A DNA stretch of 49,380 nt from UBA8828 sp046315175 (GTDB lineage: Bacteria; Verrucomicrobiota; Verrucomicrobiia; Opitutales; UBA953): assembly GCA_046315175.1 (NCBI GenBank), contig JBKDBK010000089.1, positions 1-49,380 on the forward strand, read 5' to 3'. Positions 18,342 through 26,897 of the stretch are shown here, in pieces (the first letter of the stretch is position 1; each line of letters starts with the position of its first letter). The position numbers and the translations under genes are program-made. The notes below the pieces were generated by a model. It had not been told where the DNA came from. It saw only the letters and a program-made list of their open reading frames with translations, and did no database searches.

Positions 18342-20522
18342 ATGCGCCTCCGGCCCGACGAGATCGCCGCCCTCGCCGGGGCCCGCCACGGTTCCCCCCA
18401 CGACCTGCTCGGCCTCCATCCCGTCGGCCAGGGCTGCGTCGCCCGCGCCCTCCTGCCCGGGGCCGACGCCTGCGAGTTGGTCGACGCCGCCACGGGCCTC
18501 TCCCGCCCCATGGAGCGCGTCCATCCCGACGGCCTCTTCGAGCTCGCGCTTCCCTCCACCCCCGCCTTCCGCCATCGCCTTCGCGAGACCCGGGGCGGCG
18601 TCGCCCGCGACCTCGAGGACCCCTACCGCTTCCCGCCCTCCCTCGGCGCCCAGGACCTCCACTTCCTCGCCATCGGCGACCATCACCGCATCCACGAGGG
18701 GCTTGGCGGCCATCCCCGCCGGCTCGACGGCGTCGACGGCGTCGCCTTCGCCGTCTGGGCGCCCCACGCCCGCCGTGTCGCCGTCGTCGGCGACTTCAAC
18801 CGGTGGGACGGGCGCGCCCATCCCATGCGCCTCCTCGGCGCCAGCGGCGTCTGGGAACTCTTCCTCCCGGGCCTCGCCCCCGGCGCGCGTTACAAGTACG
18901 AGCTCGTCGGCCCCGCCGACCCCACCCCTTTCCTCAAGACCGACCCCTGCGCCGTCGCCTTCGAGCCCTCGCCCAACCACGCCGCCATCGTCGCCGACCT
19001 CTCCCTGCATCGCTGGGGGGACGGAGAATGGATGGCTCGCCGCGGCGGCCGCGACCCCCTCCGCGACCCCGTCAGCATCTACGAGGTCCACCTCGGCTCC
19101 TGGCGCCGCGTGCCCTCCGAGGGCAACCGTCCCCTCGGCTACCGCGAGCTCGGCGAGCAGCTCGCCGCCTACTGCCGCGAGATGGGCTTCACCCACGTCG
19201 AGCTCCTCCCCCCCGCCGAGCATCCCTTCGACGGCTCCTGGGGCTACCAAGTCACCGGCTACTACGCGCCCACCCGCCGCTTCGGCGAGGCGGCCGACTT
19301 CATGGCCATGGTCGACACCCTTCACCAGGCCGGCATCGGCGTCATCGTCGACCTCGTCCCCGCGCACTTTCCCAAGGACGCCTTCGCCCTCGCCCGGTTC
19401 GACGGCACCGCCCTCTACGAGCACGAGGATCCGCGCCAGGGCGAGCACCCCGACTGGGGCACCCTCGTCTTCAACTTCGGCCGCCACGAGGTCCGCAACT
19501 TCCTCGTCGGCGCCGCCCTCTCCTGGCTCGAGCGCTTCCATGTCGACGGCTTCCGCGTCGACGCCGTCGCCTCCATGCTCTACCTCGACTACTCGCGCAA
19601 GGACGGCGAGTGGATCCCCAACCCGAGCGGCGGCCGCGAGAACCTCGACGCCATCGCCTTCCTCCGCCAGCTCAACGCCCTCGTCCACCACGTCGCCCCC
19701 GGCGCCCTCACCCTCGCCGAGGAGTCCACCGCCTTCCCCGGCGTCACCCGCCCCGTCGCCGAGGGCGGCCTCGGCTTCGACCTCAAGTGGAACATGGGCT
19801 GGATGCACGACACCCTCGCCTACTTCCGCGAGGACCCCATCCACCGCCGCTGGCACCACGGCAAGCTCACCTTCGGCATGCTCTACCACTGGTCGGAGCG
19901 CTTCGCCCTGGCCCTCTCCCACGACGAGGTCGTCCACGGCAAGGGCTCCCTCCTCAACAAGATGGGCGCGCCCGACCTCCGCGGCCGCGCCGCCAACCTC
20001 CGCGCCCTCCTCGCCCTCCAGTGGGCCTGGCCCGGCAAGAAGACCCTCTTCATGGGCTGCGAGTTCGGCCAACCCGCCGAGTGGTCCCACGAGCGCTCCC
20101 TCGACTGGCACCTGCTCGCCATCGCCGAGCACGCCGGCCTCCGCCGCCTCGTCGTCGACCTCAACCGCGTCCTCCTCGCCCATCCCGCCCTCGCCGCCGC
20201 CGACTTCGACCCCGCCGCCTTCGCCTGGGTCGAGCCCGACGACGCCGCGGCCTCCGTCCTCGCCTTCCGCCGCGAGGCCGGCGACGAGCGCTGGCTCGTC
20301 GTCGCCAACCTCACCCCCGTCCCCCGCACCTACCGCCTCGGTGTCACCCGGCCCGGACGCTGGGATGAGATCCTCAACACCGACTCAACCCACTACGCCG
20401 GCACCGGCGCCGGCAACCTCGGCGGCCTCGCCAGCGAGACTCGCCCCGCGCACGGCCAAGCCCACTCCGTCGAGGCCCACCTGCCGGGCCTCTCCGTCCT
20501 GATCTTCCGGCACCGCGGCTGA
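18342..20522 (+). CDS. glgB: 1,4-alpha-glucan branching enzyme
   Basis: The 726-residue protein is a GH13 glycogen branching enzyme, which cuts alpha-1,4 chains and re-joins them as alpha-1,6 branches. An N-terminal module (about 1-105) is followed by a CBM48 module (GVAFAVWAPHARRVAVVGDFNRWDG near 130) and the catalytic barrel. Catalytic residues are visible in FRVDAVASMLYLDY (nucleophile Asp), LTLAEESTAFPG (acid/base Glu) and ALSHDEVVHGKGS (transition-state Asp). Length is standard. A weak GAGAGG lies about 10 bp before the ATG, one of few possible Shine-Dalgarno sites in the window. No other glycogen gene is nearby. Confidence 0.96.
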   Translation: MRLRPDEIAALAGARHGSPHDLLGLHPVGQGCVARALLPGADACELVDAATGLSRPMERVHPDGLFELALPSTPAFRHRLRETRGGVARDLEDPYRFPPSLGAQDLHFLAIGDHHRIHEGLGGHPRRLDGVDGVAFAVWAPHARRVAVVGDFNRWDGRAHPMRLLGASGVWELFLPGLAPGARYKYELVGPADPTPFLKTDPCAVAFEPSPNHAAIVADLSLHRWGDGEWMARRGGRDPLRDPVSIYEVHLGSWRRVPSEGNRPLGYRELGEQLAAYCREMGFTHVELLPPAEHPFDGSWGYQVTGYYAPTRRFGEAADFMAMVDTLHQAGIGVIVDLVPAHFPKDAFALARFDGTALYEHEDPRQGEHPDWGTLVFNFGRHEVRNFLVGAALSWLERFHVDGFRVDAVASMLYLDYSRKDGEWIPNPSGGRENLDAIAFLRQLNALVHHVAPGALTLAEESTAFPGVTRPVAEGGLGFDLKWNMGWMHDTLAYFREDPIHRRWHHGKLTFGMLYHWSERFALALSHDEVVHGKGSLLNKMGAPDLRGRAANLRALLALQWAWPGKKTLFMGCEFGQPAEWSHERSLDWHLLAIAEHAGLRRLVVDLNRVLLAHPALAAADFDPAAFAWVEPDDAAASVLAFRREAGDERWLVVANLTPVPRTYRLGVTRPGRWDEILNTDSTHYAGTGAGNLGGLASETRPAHGQAHSVEAHLPGLSVLIFRHRG

Positions 20523-20527
20523 GCCCC

Positions 20528-21247
20528 TCAGCGCGCCCGCTCAAGGATCACCCGGCGCAGGTCCATCACCGCCGCGCCCCTCTTCGACAACGGACGCACG
20601 GTCAGCGTCGCCTCGCCCGCGGCCAACGCCAGCTCGCCCACCTCCCGCGCCACGAAGCGCTGGAAATGGCCGGTCTCCTCGACCGTGAACTCGACCCGGC
20701 CCTCGCCGCATTCCAGCGCGACCCTCGAGCCGCCGCTCCCCTTGCCGCAGCCCTGCAGCACGGTCACGCGGTAAACCCCCGCCTCCGCCACCTTGAACGT
20801 CCAGCTCGCCGTGTCCGCCGCGTTCACCCAGAAGCCCAGCGTGTCCTTGTGCGGCTGGCTCTCATGCTGCAGCTTGCTCCCGCTCACCCGCGCCTCGCGC
20901 GCCTCGAGCCGGATCCTCCCGTCCGCGGGCAGGGCAGGGACGCGCCCCGATTGGGCCCGCCTCCAAGCCTCCAGCCTCCCGCGCAGCTCCGCCACCTTGC
21001 CCGGCTCCCTCGCGCCCAATTCCTCCGCCCCAAAGCCCTCGCCCGATTTCCGAAACAGCGCCAGCGACCCATCCGCAAGCCTCTCCACCAGCCGCCACTC
21101 GCCCCGCTCAACCCCACCCTCGGCCACGCCCCCCTCGACCCGCTGCCAACAACGGCTGCCGTCCGCCAAGCTCTCGGCGAACTCCGCCCCCAGGCAAGGC
21201 AGGTAAGCGGTCAAAAAGAGGAGGCATGGGCCTAGGTGGCTGAACAT
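20528..21247 (-). CDS. Secreted sulfatase C-terminus with carbohydrate-binding-like domain
   Basis: The 239-residue protein starts with a signal peptide (about 1-20). Residues 25-95 (GEWRLVERLADGSLALF ... EPGKVAELRGRLEAW) match the extreme C-terminal part of arylsulfatase-type enzymes. Residues 105-239 form a beta-rich domain (PHKDTLGFWVNAADTASW, VTVLQGCGKGSGG, GHFQRFVAREVG) of the kind attached to sulfatases in Planctomycetes and Verrucomicrobia. The catalytic domain with the CXPXR site is absent. It is either a decayed sulfatase that kept an export signal or a free-standing glycan-binding protein. The reading frame is intact, which favours function. Confidence 0.7.
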   Translation of the reverse strand: MFSHLGPCLLFLTAYLPCLGAEFAESLADGSRCWQRVEGGVAEGGVERGEWRLVERLADGSLALFRKSGEGFGAEELGAREPGKVAELRGRLEAWRRAQSGRVPALPADGRIRLEAREARVSGSKLQHESQPHKDTLGFWVNAADTASWTFKVAEAGVYRVTVLQGCGKGSGGSRVALECGEGRVEFTVEETGHFQRFVAREVGELALAAGEATLTVRPLSKRGAAVMDLRRVILERAR

Positions 21248-21300
21248 GGCCCAATCATTCCCCGTTTAAGCCAGGGCACACCCCTAAAGTCCTAAACATT

Positions 21301-21319
21301 ATATCATAACTAATGATAT
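21301..21319. promoter_or_regulatory. AT-rich inverted repeat in a divergent promoter region
   Basis: ATATCAT-AACTA-ATGATAT is a perfect 7-bp inverted repeat in an AT-rich island (about 21280-21335) between the minus-strand sulfatase-like gene and the plus-strand ABC transporter genes. Its form fits an operator for a dimeric regulator. No regulator gene is adjacent. Confidence 0.45.
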
Positions 21320-21368
21320 CACATTTATCTTGATTCCCGTTGTCCGAAGCCTACCACAATGCCTGACC

Positions 21369-22376
21369 ATGATCAGGTTCTGCGTATCCCTGCTTGCCGC
21401 CGTCTCCGCAACCGCCGCGGAGCCGATCACCCTTCGCCTGGGCTATTTTCCCAATCTCACCCATGTGACCGCCCTGGCGGCCCGCCAGCTTGAGCGCGAG
21501 GGGCAGGACTGGACCGGGGGCCGGCTGCCCGCGGGCTCAAAGGTCGAGTGGCTCGCCTACAACGCGGGACCCTCCGCGGTTGAGGCGCTCTTCGCGGGTT
21601 CGATCGACGCCAGTTTCATCGGTCCCTCGCCCCTCCTTTCCGGCCATGTCCGCACCCAAGGCAAGGGCCTCAGGCTCCTCTTGCCCGTCGCCTACGGCGG
21701 CAACGCCCTTGTCGCCCGTCCCGGCTTCGCGCCCAAGGGTCCGGCGGATTTCAAGGGACGCCGCGTCGGCACGCCCCAGCTCGGCAACACCCAGGATGTC
21801 GACGCCCGCGCCTGGCTGACCTCGGGCGGCCTCAAGGTCACGCTCCGCGGCGGCGACGCCCAGGTCGTGCCCATGGCCAATCCCGAGCTGCTCCAACTCT
21901 TCGCCAGCGGCAAGATCGACGCCGTCTGGACCGTCGAGCCCTGGGTCACCCGGCTCACCTCCGAGTTCGGCGGCACCATCGTCCATCGGCGCGACGACGC
22001 CCTCATCACCGTCTTCGCCGCCTCCTCCCGCTCCCTCGAGCGCTCGGCCCGCAAGGACGCCCTGCTCAAGGTCGCCGCGGCCTTCCTCGCCCTCCGCGAC
22101 CGCCTCGAGGCCGACCCCGCCCTCAAGCTCCGTCTCGTCCGCGCCGCCCTCGCCGCCGAGCTGCGCTCCGAGCCGCCCCCCGAGGCCGCCCTTCGCGAGT
22201 CCCTCGGCCGCATCCGACTCGCCGCGCCCGCCGTCGACCCCGCCGCCCGCCGCCGCGACCTTGCCGACCACCTCACCCATTCCTTGCGCGATGCCCAGTC
22301 GGCTGGCATCCTCCGCGATGTCCTCCCGGTCGACAGCCTGCTCGAGGACCTCGTCGATGACCCCTCCCCCCGCTGA
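21369..22376 (+). CDS. ABC transporter substrate-binding protein (NitT/TauT type)
   Basis: The 335-residue protein has a signal peptide (about 1-18) and the fold of the nitrate/sulfonate/taurine-type binding proteins: LRLGYFPNLTHVTALAA near 24, EWLAYNAGPSAVEALFAGSIDASFIGPSP near 59, and FKGRRVGTPQLGNTQDVDARAWL near 133. It would capture a small anion or organosulfur-type substrate in the periplasm; the substrate cannot be read from the sequence. The ATG at 21369 places the signal peptide correctly. The ATPase gene overlaps its end by 20 bp. Confidence 0.88.
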   Translation: MIRFCVSLLAAVSATAAEPITLRLGYFPNLTHVTALAARQLEREGQDWTGGRLPAGSKVEWLAYNAGPSAVEALFAGSIDASFIGPSPLLSGHVRTQGKGLRLLLPVAYGGNALVARPGFAPKGPADFKGRRVGTPQLGNTQDVDARAWLTSGGLKVTLRGGDAQVVPMANPELLQLFASGKIDAVWTVEPWVTRLTSEFGGTIVHRRDDALITVFAASSRSLERSARKDALLKVAAAFLALRDRLEADPALKLRLVRAALAAELRSEPPPEAALRESLGRIRLAAPAVDPAARRRDLADHLTHSLRDAQSAGILRDVLPVDSLLEDLVDDPSPR

Positions 22377-23154
22377 AGCCCCCGCCGTCCACCTCTCCAT
22401 CCGGGGGGTGACCAAGCGCTTCGCCGGAAGCGCCGGGCTCGTCACGGCCGTGCAGGACATCGACCTCGATGTCCGCCACGGCGAGTTCATCTGCCTCGTC
22501 GGTCCCTCCGGCTGCGGCAAGTCCACCCTGCTCAACCTCGTCGCCGGCCTCGACCAGGCCGACGAGGGCTCCATCCTCCTCGACGGCGAGCCCGTTCGCA
22601 CCCCCGGCCGCGACCGCATGGTCATGTTCCAGCAGGACGCGCTCTTCCCCTGGCTCAACGTCCTGGAGAACGTCCTCTTCGGCCTCCGCCTCAAGCCCAA
22701 CCTCCGGGATGCCGAGCGCCTCGAGCTCGCCCGCCACTACCTTGAGATCGTCGGCCTCGCCGACAAGGAGAAGGCCCGCCCCCACGAGCTCTCCGGCGGC
22801 ATGCGCCAGCGCGTCGCACTCGCGCGCGCCCTCTCGCCCAACCCCCGCGTCCTCCTCATGGACGAGCCCTTCTCCGCGCTCGACGCGCTCACGCGCGACC
22901 AGCTCTACGGCGACATCCAGCGCATCTTCACCCAGCGCAAGAAGACCATCCTCCTCGTCACCCACAACATCCGCGAGGCCGTCTGCCTCGGCGACCGCGT
23001 CGTCCTTCTCTCCCCCAACCCCGGCCGCATCCGCCAGGTGTTCGACATCCGCCTGCCGCGCCCCCGCCGCATCAACCACCCCGACCTCGCCGCGCTCGCC
23101 GCCGAGGTCACCTCCGCCCTCTCCGCCCACCTCGGCGGCGCCGAAGTCGCATGA
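22357..23154 (+). CDS. ABC transporter ATP-binding protein (NitT/TauT type)
   Basis: The 265-residue ATPase has a Walker A GPSGCGKST, a Q-loop FQQDALFPWLNV, signature LSGGMRQRVALARAL, Walker B LLMDEPFSALD and the switch histidine in VTHNIREAV. The sequence is typical of SsuB/TauB/NrtD proteins that energise import. The start at 22357 overlaps the binding-protein gene by 20 bp, and the permease start overlaps its stop as ATGA, so the three genes form one operon. Confidence 0.92.
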   Translation: MTPPPAEAPAVHLSIRGVTKRFAGSAGLVTAVQDIDLDVRHGEFICLVGPSGCGKSTLLNLVAGLDQADEGSILLDGEPVRTPGRDRMVMFQQDALFPWLNVLENVLFGLRLKPNLRDAERLELARHYLEIVGLADKEKARPHELSGGMRQRVALARALSPNPRVLLMDEPFSALDALTRDQLYGDIQRIFTQRKKTILLVTHNIREAVCLGDRVVLLSPNPGRIRQVFDIRLPRPRRINHPDLAALAAEVTSALSAHLGGAEVA

Positions 23155-23924
23155 GCTCCCGCCGCCTCCTCGCCCCTCTCGTCTTCGCCCTCCTCCTCTT
23201 CGGCGGCTGGGAATGGGCCGTGCGCACCTACCATCCCGGCTCTCCCTTCCTCCCCACCCCCTCCGCCATCCTCGGCTGGTTCTGGGAGGCCTCGCTCGAC
23301 GGTTCCCTCGCCGAGGCCACCCTCGTCACCCTCCGCCGCCTCGCCCTTGGCTTCGCCCTCGGCGCCGTCCTCGGATTGGTGATCGGAGGCCTCTGCGCCC
23401 GCTCCCGCACGGTGCGCGACGCCATCGGCTGGCTCACCCTCGGCCTCCAGACCCTTCCCTCCGTCTGCTGGGTCCCGCTCGCCATCCTCTGGTTCGGCCA
23501 GGAGGAGGGCGCCATCCTCTTCGTCACCGTCATGGGCACCGTCTGGTCCGTCGTGCTCGCCGTCCAGGAATCCGTGCTCTCCGTGCCTCCCCTCTACGTC
23601 CGCGCCGCCAAGACCATGGGCTCGCGCGGCTGGCACCTCTGGAGCCAAGTCCTCCTCCCCGCCGCCCTTCCCGGTGTCGTCAGCGGCATGAAGCAGGGCT
23701 GGGCCTTTGCCTGGCGCTCCCTGATGGCCGCCGAGATCTTCGTCGTCATCCTCACCGGCTTCGGCCTCGGCTCCATGATCCACGCCGGGCGCGAGCTCCT
23801 TCGCATGGAGCAGGTCGTCGGCGTCATGACCGTCGTCATCTTCGTCGGCCTCCTCGCCGACCTCGTCCTCTTCGGCCCCGTCGAGCGCTGGCTCCGCCGC
23901 TCCCGCGGGCTCGGGGGAAGCTGA
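23151..23924 (+). CDS. ABC transporter permease (NitT/TauT type)
   Basis: The 257-residue integral membrane protein is of the BPD_transp_1 family (SsuC/TauC/NrtB-like) with about six helices. An N-terminal helix (6-24) precedes the core. The EAA-type loop that contacts the ATPase is seen as RAAKTMGSRGWHLWSQVLLPAALPGVVSG near 152-180. It completes the importer encoded with the two preceding genes. Confidence 0.92.
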   Translation: MSSRRLLAPLVFALLLFGGWEWAVRTYHPGSPFLPTPSAILGWFWEASLDGSLAEATLVTLRRLALGFALGAVLGLVIGGLCARSRTVRDAIGWLTLGLQTLPSVCWVPLAILWFGQEEGAILFVTVMGTVWSVVLAVQESVLSVPPLYVRAAKTMGSRGWHLWSQVLLPAALPGVVSGMKQGWAFAWRSLMAAEIFVVILTGFGLGSMIHAGRELLRMEQVVGVMTVVIFVGLLADLVLFGPVERWLRRSRGLGGS

Positions 23925-23938
23925 GTGGTCAGGGGCGT

Positions 23939-23956
23939 CGTGGCCTGATGGCCACG
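23939..23956 (+). terminator. Hairpin after the ABC transporter operon
   Basis: CGTGGCC-TGAT-GGCCACG is a perfect 7-bp stem with a 4-base loop, starting 14 bp after the permease stop. No T run follows. Confidence 0.5.
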
Positions 23957-24253
23957 GAAGAGTGCACAGGGGCACAGCGGCACAGGGGCACGGGAGGTAG
24001 ATGCTGGTGACCGGTGGATGAAGCCTTCGGGTTGAGGCTGGGAAAGGGATTCGAAGGAGGCGAAGGACGGAAAGGGTAGGGCGGAGGATATGTCTGCTCT
24101 TTTCATCTCTTCATCCCTTTGATTCTTCCCGGCCGGCAACGAGCGCCAGCGAGTTCTCGCCCGCAGACACCGCAAACCCCGCTGACGCCGCAGGTGCCGC
24201 TTCGGCGGAGATGCCGCCGATTCCTCCCGTGCCCCAGTGCCCCTGTGCCCCTG
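23957..24253. repeat. Composite intergenic repeat (copy B)
   Basis: The space between the convergent permease and YhhQ-type genes carries the same modules as copy A in the same order: two CACAGGGGCAC units, a GATTCGAAGGAGGCGAAGGA block (about 24050), TCATCTCTTCATCC (about 24104), GGCAACGAGCGCCAGC (24135), and a closing array of GTGCCCC units (24228-24252). The 51 bp at 23983-24033 recurs inverted in copy C with two mismatches. The 39 bp at 24135-24173 recurs inverted at 33467-33505 with five. No gene is seen. Confidence 0.75.
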
Positions 24254-24958
24254 CTAACGCTTTAGCGTAAACGGCGAGAAGTCCGTGTTCGTGTCATACG
24301 TGTCCACGCCCTCCGCCTTCTTCAGCTTGGCGCAGGCCCAGTAGGTGAACGGCGTCATCACCACCTCGACCATCACCTTGAAGATCCAGTTCGCCAGCAT
24401 CACCGCCGCCAGCGTCGGCCCGGTCCAGATGCCCAGGAAGGCGATCGGGTAGAAGATCAGGCTGTCCACGCCCTGGCCCACGATGGTCGAGCCGATGGTG
24501 CGCATCCAGAGATGCCGACCCTTCGTCCGCACCTTCAGCTTCGCCAGCATGAACGAGTTGAGGAAATCCCCCACCAGGAAGGCCAGCATCGAGCCGAGCG
24601 CGATCCGCCACCCGCCGCCGAAGCAGGTCTCGAGCGCCGGCTGCAGCTGGGCCGAGAACGGCTCGTCCGGGCTGATCGGCATGGCCAGGACGACCCAGGT
24701 CATCACCGTCGCGAAGGCCATCGCCGCGAAGCCCGTCCAGATCACGCGCCGGGTCAGCGCGTACCCGTACACCTCCGTCAGGATGTCCCCGAAGATGTAC
24801 GACAGCGGGAAGAACAGGTTGCCCGCCCCGAAGTCCACCGGACCCAGCAGCGGCAGGTCCACCCGCACCACCTTGGCCGGCCCGATCAGGTTTGAGCACA
24901 GCAGCACCGCCACGAAGCCGCCGAGAATCAGGTCGTAATGACGGAAGGTGCGGTTCAT
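24254..24958 (-). CDS. yhhQ: Queuosine precursor transporter, YhhQ family
   Basis: The 234-residue membrane protein belongs to the vitamin uptake/queuosine precursor (VUT/YhhQ) family. Typical segments are LLCSNLIGPAKVV near 20, FPLSYIFGDILTEVYGY near 50, FLVGDFLNSFMLAKLKVRTKGR near 127 and RTIGSTIVGQGVDSLIFYPIAF near 153. About six helices are visible. Members import preQ0/preQ1-type bases for queuosine in tRNA. The stop lies in a short hairpin-like ACGCT/AGCGT sequence next to repeat copy B. I found no convincing preQ1 riboswitch upstream. Confidence 0.9.
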   Translation of the reverse strand: MNRTFRHYDLILGGFVAVLLCSNLIGPAKVVRVDLPLLGPVDFGAGNLFFPLSYIFGDILTEVYGYALTRRVIWTGFAAMAFATVMTWVVLAMPISPDEPFSAQLQPALETCFGGGWRIALGSMLAFLVGDFLNSFMLAKLKVRTKGRHLWMRTIGSTIVGQGVDSLIFYPIAFLGIWTGPTLAAVMLANWIFKVMVEVVMTPFTYWACAKLKKAEGVDTYDTNTDFSPFTLKR

Positions 24959-25076
24959 CGGAGGAGCGAGGAGCGGGGTGCGAGGAGCGGGGCTTGGGTC
25001 CCGCCGAGGGGCTCCATGAACCTAGCGGCCTTGCGCCTCCTCGCAACTGCCGCCACCTGTTCCCCCGGTCCCGACC

Positions 25077-26489
25077 TCATTCCCTCGGGTTCGCCTTGAG
25101 CCAGGCCTCGAGCCAGGCCACCGCGGCGGGCTCGTCCGCGAACGCCCCGTCCAGCTGGGCCTCGTACGCCGCATCCAGCGCCTCCGAGAACCAAGGCCTC
25201 GGCTTGCGGCCCATCGCGATGAGGTGGCGTCCCAGCGCCAGCCGCCTGGGCGCGCTGGCGGCCACCTGCAGCCGGTCGGCCACCTCGCGCAGCCACAGCC
25301 CCTGGGGCGAGGGCTCCTTGAAGAATGTGCCGCGCCCCTTGCGGTCGGCGTCGTCCACCCGGACGAGCCGGTCGATGCGGCCCGCCTTCGCGGCGAGCCG
25401 GCGCACGCCGGCGTCCCCCGCCTTGTTCTTCCAAAGCTCGTAGGGCGCGCCGTGCCAGCGCACCAGCGGCAGCACCGATTCCAGCACCTCCTTGTGCTGG
25501 GTCAGGCGCTCCAGGAAGGCCCGCGCCAGCGGCTCGCCCGCCTGCTCGTGGCCGTAGGCGTGGATCCGCCCGTCCGCCTCCGCCTTGCTCGTCGTCGCCT
25601 TGCCCAGGTCGTGCAGGAGCACGGCCCAGCCCACCGTCAGGTCCTCGCGCTCGTCGCCGAGCCGCGCCGCGGCGAAGGCGTCCAGGCAGAGCAGGGTGTG
25701 GTCCCAGACGTCCCCCTCGGGGTGCCACTCCGGGTCCTGGGCCACGCCGATGCAGGCGTGCAGCTCGGGGAAGTGGCGCGTCCAGCCGCAGTCGCGGAGG
25801 AAGCGGAGGCCGACCGAGGGCACGCGGCCGCGCAGGATCAGCTTGCACCACTCCTCGTAGACGCGCTCCGGGCTCAGCGCCTCCGGCCCGAGCGTCGCGC
25901 AGAGCGCCACCGTCGCGGGGTCGACCGTCCACGGCGCCTCCGGCGCGCTGAATCGGGCCGCGAACTGCATCGCCCGCAGGACGCGCAGAGGGTCCTCGGC
26001 GAACTTGTCCGAGACATGGCGCAGCCGCCGCGCCGCGAGGTCCGCCATGCCGCCCCAGGGATCGAGCACCTCGCCCGTCCGCGGGTCCCAGAGCATCGCG
26101 TTGACCGTGAAGTCGCGCCGCGTCGCGGCCTCGGAGGGCGCCATGCTCGGGTCGCCCTCGACCGAGAAGTCGCGGTGACCCGCGCCCGTGCGGTTCTCGC
26201 GGCGGGGCAGGGAGACGTCGATCGGGTGGCCTTTCACCTTCAGCACCCCGAAGGCAGCGCCCACGCTCACCACCGAGAAGGACGTGCGCAGCGCGCGCTC
26301 AATCGCGGCCGGCTCGAGCCCGTAGACCTCGATGTCGAGGTCCTTCGCCGGCACGCCCATCAGCGCGTCGCGCACCGAGCCGCCGACCACGAGCGGTCGC
26401 CCACCCGCCGCAGCCAGCAGGCGCACGACCTCCCCCACGGCGGCCAGCTCGCCGTCGAAGGGAATCAGGTTGGGGCGCGTCGTTGCCAC
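25077..26489 (-). CDS. cca: CCA tRNA nucleotidyltransferase with HD domain
   Basis: The 470-residue protein belongs to the CCA-adding/poly(A) polymerase family, which repairs or builds the 3' CCA of tRNAs. The nucleotidyltransferase motif is seen as VVGGSVRDALMG near 31 with DLDIEVYG near 46, and the ATRRDFTVNAMLWDPRTG segment near 122. An HD metal-dependent phosphohydrolase domain follows (WDHTLLCLDAF near 263 and LLHDLGKATT near 290). The GTG at 26489 is chosen because it begins the family-like N-terminus; further upstream the frame looks antisense. The tRNA-Val gene nearby lacks an encoded CCA, so the host needs this activity. Confidence 0.9.
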   Translation of the reverse strand: MATTRPNLIPFDGELAAVGEVVRLLAAAGGRPLVVGGSVRDALMGVPAKDLDIEVYGLEPAAIERALRTSFSVVSVGAAFGVLKVKGHPIDVSLPRRENRTGAGHRDFSVEGDPSMAPSEAATRRDFTVNAMLWDPRTGEVLDPWGGMADLAARRLRHVSDKFAEDPLRVLRAMQFAARFSAPEAPWTVDPATVALCATLGPEALSPERVYEEWCKLILRGRVPSVGLRFLRDCGWTRHFPELHACIGVAQDPEWHPEGDVWDHTLLCLDAFAAARLGDEREDLTVGWAVLLHDLGKATTSKAEADGRIHAYGHEQAGEPLARAFLERLTQHKEVLESVLPLVRWHGAPYELWKNKAGDAGVRRLAAKAGRIDRLVRVDDADRKGRGTFFKEPSPQGLWLREVADRLQVAASAPRRLALGRHLIAMGRKPRPWFSEALDAAYEAQLDGAFADEPAAVAWLEAWLKANPRE

Positions 26490-26567
26490 GCCCCAAGGGA
26501 TGCCCAGGCCCGCCCCCCGTGGCAAGGATGCGCTCGCCCGCGGCCCCCTCGGCGGCTTAATGGGCGC

Positions 26568-26897
26568 ATGGACGTCAACCCGTTCGACCGGCTCGACAAC
26601 CAAGGCCTCCCGCCCGGCCCCCCTCCGCCCCCGCCCAAGCCCGCCCCCAAGCGTAAGCTCGGCAAGGTCAACCTCCGCTACGAGCGCGCCGGCCGCGGCG
26701 GCAAGGAGGTCACCCTCCTCGAGGGCCAGTGGGTCGAGTCCCAGGAAGCCCGCGTCCGCGAGCTCCTGCTCGGCGACCTCAAGCGCGCCCTCGGCACCGG
26801 CGGCATGCTCGAGGGCCGCGCCATCGCCCTCCAGGGCGACCGCCGCGACGCCGCCAAGGCCTGGCTCGTGAAGCACGGCTTCACGACGAATTTGTGA
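26568..26897 (+). CDS. SUI1/eIF1-like translation initiation factor
   Basis: The 109-residue protein has a proline-rich N-terminal tail (about 12-27) and a C-terminal SUI1/YciH domain: a basic strand (RKLGKVNLRYERAGRGGKEVTLL), a helix with RELLLGDLKRALGTGGML, and IALQGDRRDAAKAWLVKHGF. Bacterial SUI1 proteins are thought to affect start-site selection on the ribosome, though their role is not settled. It is divergent from the CCA-adding gene, 78 bp away. Confidence 0.85.
   Translation: MDVNPFDRLDNQGLPPGPPPPPPKPAPKRKLGKVNLRYERAGRGGKEVTLLEGQWVESQEARVRELLLGDLKRALGTGGMLEGRAIALQGDRRDAAKAWLVKHGFTTNL

Noticed and set aside
24959..25076. PreQ1 riboswitch upstream of the YhhQ-type gene
   Set aside because: No stem with the conserved A-rich tail typical of preQ1 aptamers could be drawn; the leader is mostly GGAGCG repeats.
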